NCBI GenBank assembly: GCA_023428025.1
Contig: JAEYZN010000035.1
Coordinates: forward strand, 1 to 39,995
Origin: Bacillota bacterium
Lineage (GTDB): Bacteria > Bacillota > Clostridia > Christensenellales > SZUA-584
DNA: 39,995 nucleotides
Direction of reading: 5' to 3'
The position numbers and the translations under genes were made by a program. Below, one piece after another: positions 15,562-23,672 of the stretch (positions are counted from its first letter, which is position 1; every line of letters starts with the position of its first letter). The notes under the pieces are model-generated. The model did no database searches and was not told the DNA's origin. It saw nothing but the letters and a program-made list of their open reading frames with translations.

Positions 15562-17538
15562 TCAGCCGATCAGCAATGGCGCGGGATCGTCGCTGTTGAC
15601 GCGGCTTTCGTGCCAGCCCGCCTTCTCGCGCCAGCGCCGTGCCGCTTCCCGGTCCACGGACGTGCCGACGCCCTGCTCCAGACAGTCCGCCAGCCGCTGC
15701 ATGCCGCCCCTGTCTCCGCCCTCCGCGGCTTTTTGCAGCCAAAACACACCCGCGGCCTCGTCCTGCTCCACGCCCTGGCCGCTCAGCAGCATGCCGCCCA
15801 CGTCCGCCATCGCGTCCGCGTACCCGGCCCGCGCCGCCTTCAGCAGCCACTTGTACGCTTCGGCGTAGTCCTGATCCACGCCGCGCCCGTCGTAATACAG
15901 GTCGCCCACGTTGTGCTGGCCGGAAGCGTTGCCCTGCTCCGCCGCCCTGAGGAACCACGCCATCGCGGCCTCATAGCTCTGCGGCACGCCGTTGCCGTGG
16001 TAATACAGATACCCCAGCGTGTTCTGCGCGGATACGTCGCCCGCCTCCGCCGCCTGCCGGTACCAGTACGCCGCCTGTTCAATATCCTCTTTGTCGTAGC
16101 GCAGACAGCCCGCAAGGTCGCGCATCGCTGAAATCATGCCGCGCTCCGCCGCGATGGTGTACCACATGATGGCGATGTCGGCGTCCTTTGCCACCCCCTC
16201 GCCCCAGCGGTAACAATAACCCATCCAGTTGATGCCGTATATATTGCCCGTCTCCGCCGCCCGGCTGAACAGCCCGAACGCCCTGGCAGTGTCGCGCTCC
16301 ATATCCTCGCCGTTTATGTACAGGCTCCCCAGATGCACCATGGCCCCCGGCTCGCCCGCGTGCACCGCCTTTTGCAGATATTCCAGCGCCAGCGCGGTGT
16401 CTGCCGCCACACCATGCCCTTTGCACAGTCTCACGCCCGTATCCGCCATCGACGGCGCATGTCCCGCGTCCGCCGCCTTTTTGAACCACGCAAACGCCGC
16501 TTCCTGATCCGGCTCCGTTCCCAGCCCTTCCGCATAGCAGATGCCCAGGCGGTACATGGCTTCCGCGTTGTCCCGCGATGCCGCCAGCCGTGACAGCGAG
16601 ATGGCTCTCTCATAATCCAGCGGCACACCCACGCCCGTAAAGTACAGCAGCGCCAGCGCGTTGACGCCTGCCGTGCTGCCCTGGTCCACCGCCTTCTCGA
16701 TCCAGCAGAGCGCTTTCGCCCCGTCACGCGCGCGCCCTTCGCCGTCGCGGTAACACATGCCGAGGTTTGCCTGCGCGTCGGCATACCCCTGTTCCGCCGC
16801 CTTTTCAAACCAGTCCGCCGCTGCCGCCGCGTCCCTGCCCACGCCCTGCCCGGCATACAGGCGCCGGCCGTAGTTGTTCTGCCCTGCCGCGTGTCCGGCC
16901 TCCGCCGCCTGCCGGAACCATTGCGCCGCCTGCGCCGCGTCCTTATCTGTTCCGATACCGTCATCGAGCATCATGCCCAGCTCGTTGAGCGCGTCCGCGT
17001 ATCCCTGCTCCGCAGCCTTCCCGGCCCATGCAAATGCGGCCTGTTCATCCTTTTTCACGCCGTCGCCATGTTTCAGGCACAGCGCCAAATGATACTGCGC
17101 GCGGGCGTCGCCCGCTTCGGCGGCTTGCTCATACCACCGCACCGCCTCCTTCAGGCTTTTGTCCACTCCGTCCCCGAAAAAGTAGCACCCGCCCACATAT
17201 TCCATCGCCGGAGCGTGGCCCAGCTTCGCCGCCTGCCTGTACCATTCGAGCGCCGCTTTCCTGTCCGGCTCGCCGCGTTCGCCGTCCCGGCTGGCGTCGC
17301 CCAGACGGCACAGCGCCAGCGCGTCGCCCAGCTGCGCCGCCCGTTCATACCATGCGAACGCATCGGCCAAATGGACCGCCAGCCCCAGTCCCCACTCAAG
17401 ACAGCGCGCATACCAATACTGCGCCGCAGGATGGAACAGCTCCGCCGCTTCCTTGAAGCACATGGCTGCGGGCGCGTATTCCTGCGCTTCGTACAGGCTC
17501 ACGCCCAGCTGATACAAAGTGTTTAGTTTTTCGTCCAT
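15562..17538 (-). CDS. Sel1-like repeat protein
   Basis: A 658-residue protein made almost entirely of tandem Sel1-like (TPR-related) helical repeats of about 36 residues, roughly 17 of them, each close to AxxxLGxxYxxGxGVxxDxxxAxxWxxKAAExG. The ATG at 17538 is chosen over an upstream TTG because GGGAG precedes it properly. There is no signal peptide or membrane segment, so it is probably cytosolic and acts as a protein-protein scaffold. No enzymatic domain is attached. The short non-repeat C-terminus is WREKAGWHESRVNSDDPAPLLIG split over the last residues. Such proteins regulate signalling or envelope processes in other bacteria, but no partner is visible here. The AraC gene follows 64 bases later on the same strand. 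Confidence 0.93.
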   Translation of the reverse strand: MDEKLNTLYQLGVSLYEAQEYAPAAMCFKEAAELFHPAAQYWYARCLEWGLGLAVHLADAFAWYERAAQLGDALALCRLGDASRDGERGEPDRKAALEWYRQAAKLGHAPAMEYVGGCYFFGDGVDKSLKEAVRWYEQAAEAGDARAQYHLALCLKHGDGVKKDEQAAFAWAGKAAEQGYADALNELGMMLDDGIGTDKDAAQAAQWFRQAAEAGHAAGQNNYGRRLYAGQGVGRDAAAAADWFEKAAEQGYADAQANLGMCYRDGEGRARDGAKALCWIEKAVDQGSTAGVNALALLYFTGVGVPLDYERAISLSRLAASRDNAEAMYRLGICYAEGLGTEPDQEAAFAWFKKAADAGHAPSMADTGVRLCKGHGVAADTALALEYLQKAVHAGEPGAMVHLGSLYINGEDMERDTARAFGLFSRAAETGNIYGINWMGYCYRWGEGVAKDADIAIMWYTIAAERGMISAMRDLAGCLRYDKEDIEQAAYWYRQAAEAGDVSAQNTLGYLYYHGNGVPQSYEAAMAWFLRAAEQGNASGQHNVGDLYYDGRGVDQDYAEAYKWLLKAARAGYADAMADVGGMLLSGQGVEQDEAAGVFWLQKAAEGGDRGGMQRLADCLEQGVGTSVDREAARRWREKAGWHESRVNSDDPAPLLIG

Positions 17539-17733
17539 ACTGCCGTCTCCCTGCAAACGTTCGCAGAAGCCTCATTGCTTCCGTAATGGGAATATCGGTA
17601 TTTTCCGGCAGTTCTTCAATATATTCTTTTCCTGGCCGCCGCGCCGCATGCCCGTTTCCGGGCGCCGGAGAATGCGATAGCAGCAGAAAAAAGGCGTGTT
17701 AAAACGTATACCGCAAGCAAAAAATGTATTTGT

Positions 17734-17871
17734 TCAGTTGCCCTGTTTTTTATGAAACATTTCCCGAATATATTTACCCGCCTGTCTTCCTAGCTTTATG
17801 GATATCTGCTTTACAGCGGTTCTTGGAAACGGGGCCATGTTTCCGGGAACGCTGATCGTATATACCATCAT
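17734..17871 (-). CDS. Possible small protein or gene remnant, 45 residues
   Basis: An ATGATG start leads to a 45-residue basic peptide with a protein-like composition (MAPFPRTAVKQISIKLGRQA, ending REMFHKKQGN). The open frame continues upstream of the ATG for about 16 more codons without a start codon, and no ribosome site precedes the ATG. It may be the tail of a decayed gene. No family is recognised. Confidence 0.2.
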   Translation of the reverse strand: MMVYTISVPGNMAPFPRTAVKQISIKLGRQAGKYIREMFHKKQGN

Positions 17872-17914
17872 TTGAATACACGTTTCAATGACTGCCTTTT
17901 CCTTGCCTCCGGCA

Positions 17915-17943
17915 TTGCATGTTTATTCATAATGTAATATAAT
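17915..17943 (+). promoter_or_regulatory. Promoter of the amino acid ABC operon
   Basis: TTGCAT (17915-17920) and a perfect TATAAT (17938-17943) are separated by exactly 17 bp, 36 bases upstream of the binding-protein ATG. Confidence 0.75.
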
Positions 17944-17978
17944 AAAGCATTAAATTTTTAAACTGGGGGAAACCGAAA

Positions 17979-18836
17979 ATGAAGAAAATGAGATTGATCC
18001 TTGCTTTCGCACTTGTGCTGAGCATGGTGTTCGCTTTCGCCGCCTGCGGAGCGCAGCCCGTTGAAGCGCCCTCTGCGACGGACGCGCCCGCCACTGAAGA
18101 GCCTGTTGTGTCCGAAGAACCCGCGGCCACTGAAGAAGCCGCCTCTACCGAAGCGCCAGCAGAAGGCGGAGAACTCGTGATGGGCACCAACGCGCAGTTC
18201 GCGCCGTATGAATACTACGAAGGCGAGAAAATCGTCGGTATCGATGCGGAGATCGCGGCCCTGATCGCCGAGAAGCTTGGCATGACGCTGAAAATCGAGG
18301 ATATGGAGTTCGATTCGGTCATTCCGTCGGTTCAGAGCGGCAAGGTGGATATCGGCATGGCCGGCCTCACGGTGACGGATGAGCGTAAAGTGGCCGTAGA
18401 CTTCACCACGTCGTACGCGACCGGCAAGCAGGTCATCATCGTGAAGGAAGATTCCACCATTGCGGACGCGGCCGGCCTTGAGGGCAAGACCATCGGCGTG
18501 CAGCTCTCCACCACGGGCGACCTTTACATCACCTGGGACCTGGTCGACAACGATCTGGCCAAAATCGAGCGCTATAACAAGGGTGCCGACGCGGTGCAGG
18601 CGCTGGTGCAGGGCAAGATCGACGCGGTCGTCATCGACAATGAGCCCGCCAAGGTGTTCGTATCGAAGAACGAAGGCCTGAAGATACTCGAGACCGAGTA
18701 TACTCTTGAAGACTACGCGATCGCGATTTCCAAGGACAGCCCGGAACTGCGCGACAAGATCGACGCGGCGTTGCAGGAGCTGATCGCTTCGGGCGATGTG
18801 CAGGTGATTGTTGACAAGTATATCAAGGCCGATTAA
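17979..18836 (+). CDS. Amino acid ABC transporter substrate-binding lipoprotein
   Basis: A 285-residue lipoprotein. Signal peptide and lipobox are at residues 1-22 (LVLSMVFAFAAC with Cys 22), followed by a Glu/Ala/Pro/Thr-rich tether to about residue 62. The solute-binding family 3 domain follows: LVMGTNAQFAPYEYYEG, VGIDAEIAALIAEKLGM, FDSVIPSVQSGKVDIGMAGL and the TVTDERKVAVDFTTSY ligand loop, so polar amino acids are the likely ligand. The Arg in DERK is the usual carboxylate-binding residue. It acts on the outer face of the membrane and delivers to the permease and ATPase encoded next. A 17-bp spaced promoter precedes it, and a hairpin after the gene probably keeps its expression above that of the downstream genes. 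Confidence 0.95.
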   Translation: MKKMRLILAFALVLSMVFAFAACGAQPVEAPSATDAPATEEPVVSEEPAATEEAASTEAPAEGGELVMGTNAQFAPYEYYEGEKIVGIDAEIAALIAEKLGMTLKIEDMEFDSVIPSVQSGKVDIGMAGLTVTDERKVAVDFTTSYATGKQVIIVKEDSTIADAAGLEGKTIGVQLSTTGDLYITWDLVDNDLAKIERYNKGADAVQALVQGKIDAVVIDNEPAKVFVSKNEGLKILETEYTLEDYAIAISKDSPELRDKIDAALQELIASGDVQVIVDKYIKAD

Positions 18837-18944
18837 CGCTTGACAAAGCACCGCTCCGCTGTTACCTTTGAAAGGGCAGAACGGATACTATAACCACGCC
18901 TCAAAAAGCCGGTGGCTTTTCGAGAATGCCGTGAACAGCAAGGC

Positions 18945-18977
18945 TGCCTGGTAATCAGGCAGTCTTTTATTTTCCGG
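18945..18977 (+). terminator. Intra-operon hairpin/attenuator
   Basis: CTGCCTG and CAGGCAG form a 7-bp stem with a five-base loop, followed by TCTTTTATTTT. A second smaller hairpin (AAAAGCC-GGT-GGCTTTT) lies just upstream near 18904-18920. Placed between the binding-protein gene and the permease, this looks like a partial terminator that lowers permease/ATPase expression. Confidence 0.65.
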
Positions 18978-19040
18978 AACCGCCGCCGGCGTATGCGCGG
19001 TGAGACGGCAACACATTCCCACAAAGGAGGATGTCCGCAT

Positions 19041-19745
19041 TTGACAGACTGGTGGTTAGAATTTGTAAATAAGTTTACCATCGCCTTCATCGACCACAAT
19101 CGGTGGAAGATGCTGGCTCAAGGGTTGGGCAATACGCTGCTCATCACGCTGTTCGCCGTCATGATCGGCATCGTGATCGGTTTTGTCGTATCGGTGATCC
19201 GCACCACGCACGACAAGACGGGAAAGCTGAAAATCGCCAATGCGGTATGCCGGGTGTACCTCACTATCATCCGAGGCACGCCGGTGATGGTGCAGATCAT
19301 GATCATCTACTTCGTGATATTCGCGGCCGCCCCCACCAGCTTCAAGATACCGCTCGCGATACTGTCCTTCGGCATCAACTCGGGCGCATATGTGGCGGAG
19401 ATATTCCGCAGCGGCATCAACGCGATAGACACGGGACAGTTTGAGGCGGGAAGAAGCCTCGGGTTCAACTATACGCAGACCATGTGGCATGTCGTGATGC
19501 CGCAGGCCTTCAAAAACGTCGTTCCGGCGCTGGCCAACGAATTCATCGTGCTGCTTAAAGAAACATCCGTCGCGGGCTACATCGGCGTGGAAGACCTCAC
19601 GCGCGGGGGCTTTGGTATCGGCGGTTCCATCTACGATTATACTTTGCCGCTGCTGGCCATCGCGCTCATCTATCTCGCGCTGGTCATGCTGCTGTCGCGC
19701 GGCGTGACGCTGCTGGAGAGGAGGCTGAAACGCAATGAACGGTAA
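19041..19745 (+). CDS. Polar amino acid ABC transporter permease
   Basis: A 234-residue HisM/GlnP-type inner membrane permease with about five helices. The most likely start is a TTG at 19041 with AAAGGAGG ten bases before it; the longer open frame from 18912 has no ribosome site and would add residues without hydrophobic character. The N-terminal LGNTLLITLFAVMIGIVIG helix and the VYLTIIRGTPVMVQIMIIYF block are typical, as is the ATPase-contacting EAA loop EAGRSLGFNYTQTMWHVVMP followed by QAFKNVVPALANEFI. It pairs with the ATPase gene, which it overlaps by 11 bases. Only one permease gene is present, so a homodimer is expected. Confidence 0.93.
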   Translation: MTDWWLEFVNKFTIAFIDHNRWKMLAQGLGNTLLITLFAVMIGIVIGFVVSVIRTTHDKTGKLKIANAVCRVYLTIIRGTPVMVQIMIIYFVIFAAAPTSFKIPLAILSFGINSGAYVAEIFRSGINAIDTGQFEAGRSLGFNYTQTMWHVVMPQAFKNVVPALANEFIVLLKETSVAGYIGVEDLTRGGFGIGGSIYDYTLPLLAIALIYLALVMLLSRGVTLLERRLKRNER

Positions 19746-20529
19746 TATCTTTTCTTTTCAGGAACCCCAGGATAATACCTCAAAAAGCTTCGCTTCTCAC
19801 GACGTATTGATCCGCACACAGGGGCTCGAAAAGCATTACGGCAAGATAAAAGCGCTGGACGGCATCGATTCCGAGATATACAAGGGAGACGTGGCGGTCG
19901 TCATCGGGCCGTCAGGCTCCGGTAAGTCCACATACCTGCGGTGCCTGAACCTGCTGGAGGCGCCCACGGGCGGTCATATCTTCTTCGAAGGCGTGGACAT
20001 CACCGACCCCAAGGTGGACATCAACGTCCACCGGCAGAAGATGGGCATGGTGTTCCAGCAGTTCAATCTGTTCCCGCACATGAAGGTGCTGAAGAACATG
20101 ACGCTCGCCCCCATCAAGCTGCTGAAAAAGTCGCAGGAGGAGGCCGAGGAAACGGCCATGTCGCTGCTGCAGCGCGTGGGCCTGGCGGACAGGGCCCATG
20201 CCTACCCCAATCAGCTCTCGGGCGGGCAGAAGCAGCGCATCGCCATCGTGCGCGCGCTGTGCATGAATCCGGACGTGATGCTGTTCGACGAGCCGACCTC
20301 CGCTCTCGACCCCGAGATGGTGGGTGAGGTGCTCGACGTCATGAAATCCCTCGCGCAGGGCGGCATGACGATCGTGGTGGTGACGCACGAGATGGGCTTC
20401 GCCCGCGAGGTGGGCACGCGCGTGCTGTTCATGGACGAAGGCCGCATCGTGGAAGAGAACAGCCCCAAAGCGCTGTTCGACAACCCGCAGTCGGAGCGCC
20501 TGAAGACCTTTCTGGCGAAGGTGCTGTAG
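19735..20529 (+). CDS. Amino acid ABC transporter ATP-binding protein
   Basis: A 264-residue GlnQ/HisP-type ATPase. The Walker A motif is GPSGSGKST (near residue 63), the Q-loop is MVFQQFNLFPH, the signature is LSGGQKQR, Walker B is VMLFDEPTSALDPE, and the H-loop is VVTHEMGFA. It drives import through the adjacent permease. There is a polar extension of about 25 residues before the usual family start (VLIRTQGLEKHYGK). An internal start is possible, but no better ribosome site was noted. The gene overlaps the permease by 11 bases, and a strong terminator follows. Confidence 0.95.
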   Translation: MNGNIFSFQEPQDNTSKSFASHDVLIRTQGLEKHYGKIKALDGIDSEIYKGDVAVVIGPSGSGKSTYLRCLNLLEAPTGGHIFFEGVDITDPKVDINVHRQKMGMVFQQFNLFPHMKVLKNMTLAPIKLLKKSQEEAEETAMSLLQRVGLADRAHAYPNQLSGGQKQRIAIVRALCMNPDVMLFDEPTSALDPEMVGEVLDVMKSLAQGGMTIVVVTHEMGFAREVGTRVLFMDEGRIVEENSPKALFDNPQSERLKTFLAKVL

Positions 20530-20585
20530 AGTACAGGTCGAGTCTTTCGCCGCCACCGAACAACCAACGAATATCCTGAAATACA

Positions 20586-20612
20586 GGGCGGCCACTCCGC
20601 CCTTTTATTTTT
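20586..20612 (+). terminator. Terminator of the amino acid ABC operon
   Basis: GGGCGG (20586-20591) and CCGCCC (20597-20602) enclose a five-base loop and are followed by TTTTATTTTT, a classic rho-independent terminator. Confidence 0.9.
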
Positions 20613-20647
20613 GACGCAAACGCTGTATATTTAGTTCAGGAGGGCTT

Positions 20648-21805
20648 ATGGGCAACATCATCACCTACGTGCAGACAGAGATGCGGCCGATGACGCAAAA
20701 GCCGTTCAGCGCTGTGGACAGCCTGGTGCTGACTGAGCTGGCGTATGTCAACTTCGGCGTGGCTGTTCCCGGCTTTGGCTTTTTCAAAAAGCCGGTGCGG
20801 CTGGGCGCCCTGTACAGGGCGGAGCTGTTTGACGCGATGCTGGGCCCTGCCCCCGTTTCCAAAGAAAAAGACATTTACGGCGTGGACAACCGGCGCGCCC
20901 TGCTGTTCGCGGCGGCGGCCAGCCCGCGCTTCCGCGACCTGCGCTTGCGCTTCTTTTCGGACGATTTTGACGCCGTGCGGGAACAGCAGTTTTCCGCCGT
21001 CACCTTCACGCTGCCGGATGGCTCCGCCTTCATCGCGTTCCGCGGGACGGACATGTCCCTCGTCGGCTGGAAGGAAGACTTCAACATGGCGTACATCAGC
21101 CCCGTGCCATCGCAGCTGGCGGCAGCGATATACACGGAGGCGGTGGGCAAAGCGCTGCCCGGCAGGCTGCGGCTGGGCGGGCATTCCAAGGGCGGCAACC
21201 TCGCCGTTTACGCCGCAATGACATGCAGACCCGCACTGCAAAGCCGCATACTCGAGGTGTACAACCACGACGGCCCCGGCTTCAAAACCAGCGTGCTGGA
21301 CACGCCGGGCTATCGCGCCATTGAAAAACGCGTACGAAAGGTACTGCCCGAATCCTCAATTGTCGGTATGCTGCTGAACGACAGCAGGAAATTCACCGTG
21401 GTGCAGAGTAGCCGCTTGGGCCTGATGCAGCACGATGCGTTTTCGTGGGAGGTGGAAAACGGCGATTTCGTCTGTACCGATCACCTCACGGACGGCGCGG
21501 TGTATATGCACAAGACGATGGACCAGTGGCTGGAAACGCTGCCGGACGAGAAGCGCCGGCTGCTGGTGGAGGTGCTGTTTCAGATCATCGAAAGAACGGA
21601 TATCCAGTCGCTCACCGACCTGACGGACGCGTGGGGCAAGTCCGCGCTCGCCCTGCTGGACTCATACCGCAATCTGGACACGGACACCAGACAGATGGTA
21701 TCACAGGTCATCCGCTCTTTCCTGAAAATGTCACTTCAAAACCTGCGCCGCGTGCGCGCAAACGGCAAGCCGGAAAAACGACTCCCGTCACCATCCCGTC
21801 CGTAA
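20648..21805 (+). CDS. Mbeg1-like / DUF2974 lipase-type hydrolase
   Basis: A 385-residue protein of the DUF2974 (Mbeg1-like) family. The family start MTQKPFSAVDSLVLTELAYV is visible after 14 extra residues, so translation may begin at the internal ATG; AGGAGGG lies before the first ATG, which supports the longer form. It has the lipase-like strand FIAFRGTDMSLVGWKEDFNM, the nucleophile elbow GGHSKGGNLAVYAA, and a YNHDGPGF Asp. The C-terminal 150 residues are helical. The fold suggests a serine esterase or lipase acting in the cytosol; the physiological substrate is unknown. It is a single-gene unit after the ABC terminator. Confidence 0.9.
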   Translation: MGNIITYVQTEMRPMTQKPFSAVDSLVLTELAYVNFGVAVPGFGFFKKPVRLGALYRAELFDAMLGPAPVSKEKDIYGVDNRRALLFAAAASPRFRDLRLRFFSDDFDAVREQQFSAVTFTLPDGSAFIAFRGTDMSLVGWKEDFNMAYISPVPSQLAAAIYTEAVGKALPGRLRLGGHSKGGNLAVYAAMTCRPALQSRILEVYNHDGPGFKTSVLDTPGYRAIEKRVRKVLPESSIVGMLLNDSRKFTVVQSSRLGLMQHDAFSWEVENGDFVCTDHLTDGAVYMHKTMDQWLETLPDEKRRLLVEVLFQIIERTDIQSLTDLTDAWGKSALALLDSYRNLDTDTRQMVSQVIRSFLKMSLQNLRRVRANGKPEKRLPSPSRP

Positions 21806-21809
21806 CCCC

Positions 21810-22163
21810 TCATCCGCCGATGTGTTCCCAGACATTATCCATGTCGAAGCCCACGCTGCTGCCCGGCCCCGCCTCCACCGTGTACGACGACGGCGGCTCT
21901 TCGCCGCTGGTCACGCGGCGGACATAGTCCACCAGCAGCTGCCAGCTGCTCACGATCTCGTCCGTCTCCGTGTTTTGCATCAGCGATCGGTTCATGGCGG
22001 CGGCGCCTTCCGGCGGCATCTCCTCCGCCCCGGCGCCTGTCAGATACGCGTTCACCAGCTCCATGCCATCCTCAGATACGCTCTGTTGCGCTTCGCATCC
22101 TGCCAGCATCACAACCGCCGTCAGCATCACGGCCAGCACAGGCAACAAAAAAAGGCGCTTCAT
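21810..22163 (-). CDS. Small lipoprotein of unknown function
   Basis: A 117-residue lipoprotein. The start at 22163 is preferred to a longer frame from 22220 because AAAGGAGG lies just upstream and the signal peptide begins there (MKRLFLLPVLAVMLTAVVML, then AGC). The mature part is acidic, about 95 residues, with no recognised domain; it contains a SSWQLLVDYVRRVTSGE helix. It faces the outside of the membrane. It is convergent with the DUF2974 gene, with four bases between stops. Its promoter region is strikingly similar to that of the nearby LCP gene, so a shared regulator is likely. Confidence 0.85.
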   Translation of the reverse strand: MKRLFLLPVLAVMLTAVVMLAGCEAQQSVSEDGMELVNAYLTGAGAEEMPPEGAAAMNRSLMQNTETDEIVSSWQLLVDYVRRVTSGEEPPSSYTVEAGPGSSVGFDMDNVWEHIGG

Positions 22164-22188
22164 GATGATCCTCCTTTCAGTCAGGAAT

Positions 22189-22240
22189 ACACCACGGCCA
22201 CCTGTCACAACATACCACAAATATACCCATTATGTCAAAC
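22189..22240 (-). promoter_or_regulatory. Promoter element A (shared with the LCP gene)
   Basis: On the minus strand TTGACA (22233-22238) and TATGTT (22209-22214) are 18 bp apart. The sequence matches the element upstream of the LCP gene beyond the core boxes: GTTTGACATA, GTAT, TGGTATGTT, GGTGGC and GGTGTA recur in the same order. Confidence 0.7.
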
Positions 22241-22261
22241 ACAGGCTATTAATCATAAATA

Positions 22262-22285
22262 GGAGCGGCCGTTTTAAGCCGCTCC
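22262..22285 (-). terminator. Terminator of the downstream LCP gene
   Basis: GGAGCGGC and GCCGCTCC form an 8-bp perfect stem with an eight-base loop. On the minus strand it is followed by TATTTATG. A similar hairpin follows the other LCP gene. Confidence 0.75.
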
Positions 22286-22311
22286 GTTGTCGTCTGAGGT
22301 TGCAGCCAACG

Positions 22312-23394
22312 TCAGTTCTCAAGAAAGTCGTTTAGCTTGCCATACTCGGTGTCAAAGTCCTCCGCCTGCACAACGTCCTTATCTTGGAAAGTCCCATATA
22401 CATAACTGTCCGGATAGCGGAAGGTCTTCAGGTTGTCGGCGCTCATGCCCTGTACGGCGGACGCAAGATCGATCATCGTACCGGCAGGAAGGTCTGTGCG
22501 CACATACCGCCCCAGCACGCTCAGTATGCCAGGTATCTCGCCGATGCTGATATTGCGCATCTCATTGAAAAGCTGCTTTAGCACCTTTTGCTGTCTCTCG
22601 ATACGCGCCGAGTCGCCGCCGGGTTTGCGTATGCGCATGTAGGCCACCGCCTGCCGTCCGTTCAGACGCAGATCTCCCGATTTTTCTATATTCGCCACCT
22701 TGCCGCCCGGGTCTTCCGTATTGATTTCACTGATGTTGATGTTGAGCCATTCCATCTCGCCCTTTTCCACGGAAATATCCACGCCGTCCAGCGAATCGAT
22801 GATGTCCTCCATGCCGTAGAAGTTGACCACCATGTAATAGTCCGGCCTTAAGCCAAAGCTGTCATGGTATGTCTGATACGCGAGGTCCTTGCTGCCGTAA
22901 TAGTATGCCGTATTGAGCCGGTTCGTGCCGTGCCCGTCTATCTTCACCAGCGTGTCGCGCATGAACGACGCCAGCTTGATGGTCTTCTTTTCGGCGTTCA
23001 CGCGCAGATACATCATCACGTCGCTGTGTCCGGCGAACTCCTCCGCACGGTTGTCCACACCGATCAGCAGGATGTCCGTCTCGCCGCTCAGCTTTGATAT
23101 CCCGGAAACCTCTCCTCCGGAAAACGTCAGCTCCGGCAAACCGGCCAGCTCGTCCGCGTTCCCGGATTCGATGATATCAAGCTGAGCGTTTTCGTCAAAA
23201 CCAAGGCCGCCCCACATCTTTGATATATTCGCATAGATAAGAATACCGCAGCCGATAAGCGCCACGACCAGCGCACAGAATGCGATCACCAGCACGCGCA
23301 TCGCCTTTTGACGTTTGGTCGGCCTTTTGGGCATCGGTTTTTTTACCGGCAGCCTGTCCATACTGACACGCATACTGTTCCTCGGCTGATCCAT
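22312..23394 (-). CDS. LytR-CpsA-Psr (LCP) family protein, copy 1
   Basis: A 360-residue membrane-anchored LCP protein. The start at 23394 is preferred to a longer frame because AAGGGGG lies upstream and the sequence then matches the start of the neighbouring paralogue. A basic cytosolic tail (KKPMPKRPTKRQKAM) precedes one membrane helix (RVLVIAFCALVVALIGCGIL). The extracellular LCP domain carries TDILLIGVDNR, the active-site SFMRDTLVKI with key Arg and Asp, NFYGMEDIIDSLDGVDI and a later ERQQKVLKQL Arg. LCP enzymes transfer undecaprenyl-linked anionic polymers such as teichoic acid or capsule to peptidoglycan. It is a tandem duplicate of the next gene and has its own promoter and terminator. 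Confidence 0.94.
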   Translation of the reverse strand: MDQPRNSMRVSMDRLPVKKPMPKRPTKRQKAMRVLVIAFCALVVALIGCGILIYANISKMWGGLGFDENAQLDIIESGNADELAGLPELTFSGGEVSGISKLSGETDILLIGVDNRAEEFAGHSDVMMYLRVNAEKKTIKLASFMRDTLVKIDGHGTNRLNTAYYYGSKDLAYQTYHDSFGLRPDYYMVVNFYGMEDIIDSLDGVDISVEKGEMEWLNINISEINTEDPGGKVANIEKSGDLRLNGRQAVAYMRIRKPGGDSARIERQQKVLKQLFNEMRNISIGEIPGILSVLGRYVRTDLPAGTMIDLASAVQGMSADNLKTFRYPDSYVYGTFQDKDVVQAEDFDTEYGKLNDFLEN

Positions 23395-23525
23395 CTTAAC
23401 CCCCTTAGCCTGGCTTCGATTTGGACGAACATAACAAATACGAGCCTGTGTCGGGCGGCTGGCTTTTGCGCTGACCAGGCAATAAAAAAAGCGTATCCTG
23501 ATGATCCTCTGTTCCAGCCAAGGTT

Positions 23526-23580
23526 TACACCGCCGCCACCCGTTACCAAACATACCATAATAATACTGTGTATGTCAAAC
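23526..23580 (-). promoter_or_regulatory. Promoter element B (LCP copy 1)
   Basis: TTGACA (23573-23578) and TATGTT (23549-23554) are 18 bp apart on the minus strand. The leader to the ATG is about 150 bases. The similarity to element A continues about 20 bases downstream of the -10 box, which suggests a bound regulator or a duplicated promoter cassette. Confidence 0.7.
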
Positions 23581-23613
23581 GGCGGATTATAAAAAAAACA
23601 TAGTCCGCCTTAC

Positions 23614-23642
23614 AAAAAGGAGCGTCCGTTTCAGGCCGCTCC
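23614..23642 (-). terminator. Terminator of LCP copy 2
   Basis: GGAGCG..CC and GG..CGCTCC (23619-23642) form a nine-position stem with one mismatch. On the minus strand five T residues follow. A second dyad (GGCGGATTAT / ATAGTCCGCC, 23581-23609) lies just beyond. Confidence 0.8.
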
Positions 23643-23672
23643 CTTGGTCGCTTCATAGGGTTCAGTTCCGCG

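Larger units (their letters stand above)
17539..17978. other. Intergenic region with a possible small remnant frame
   Basis: These 440 bases lie between two diverging genes. The left 150 bases show nothing definite. A minus-strand frame occupies 17734-17871 and the promoter of the binding-protein gene lies at 17915-17943. Confidence 0.4.
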
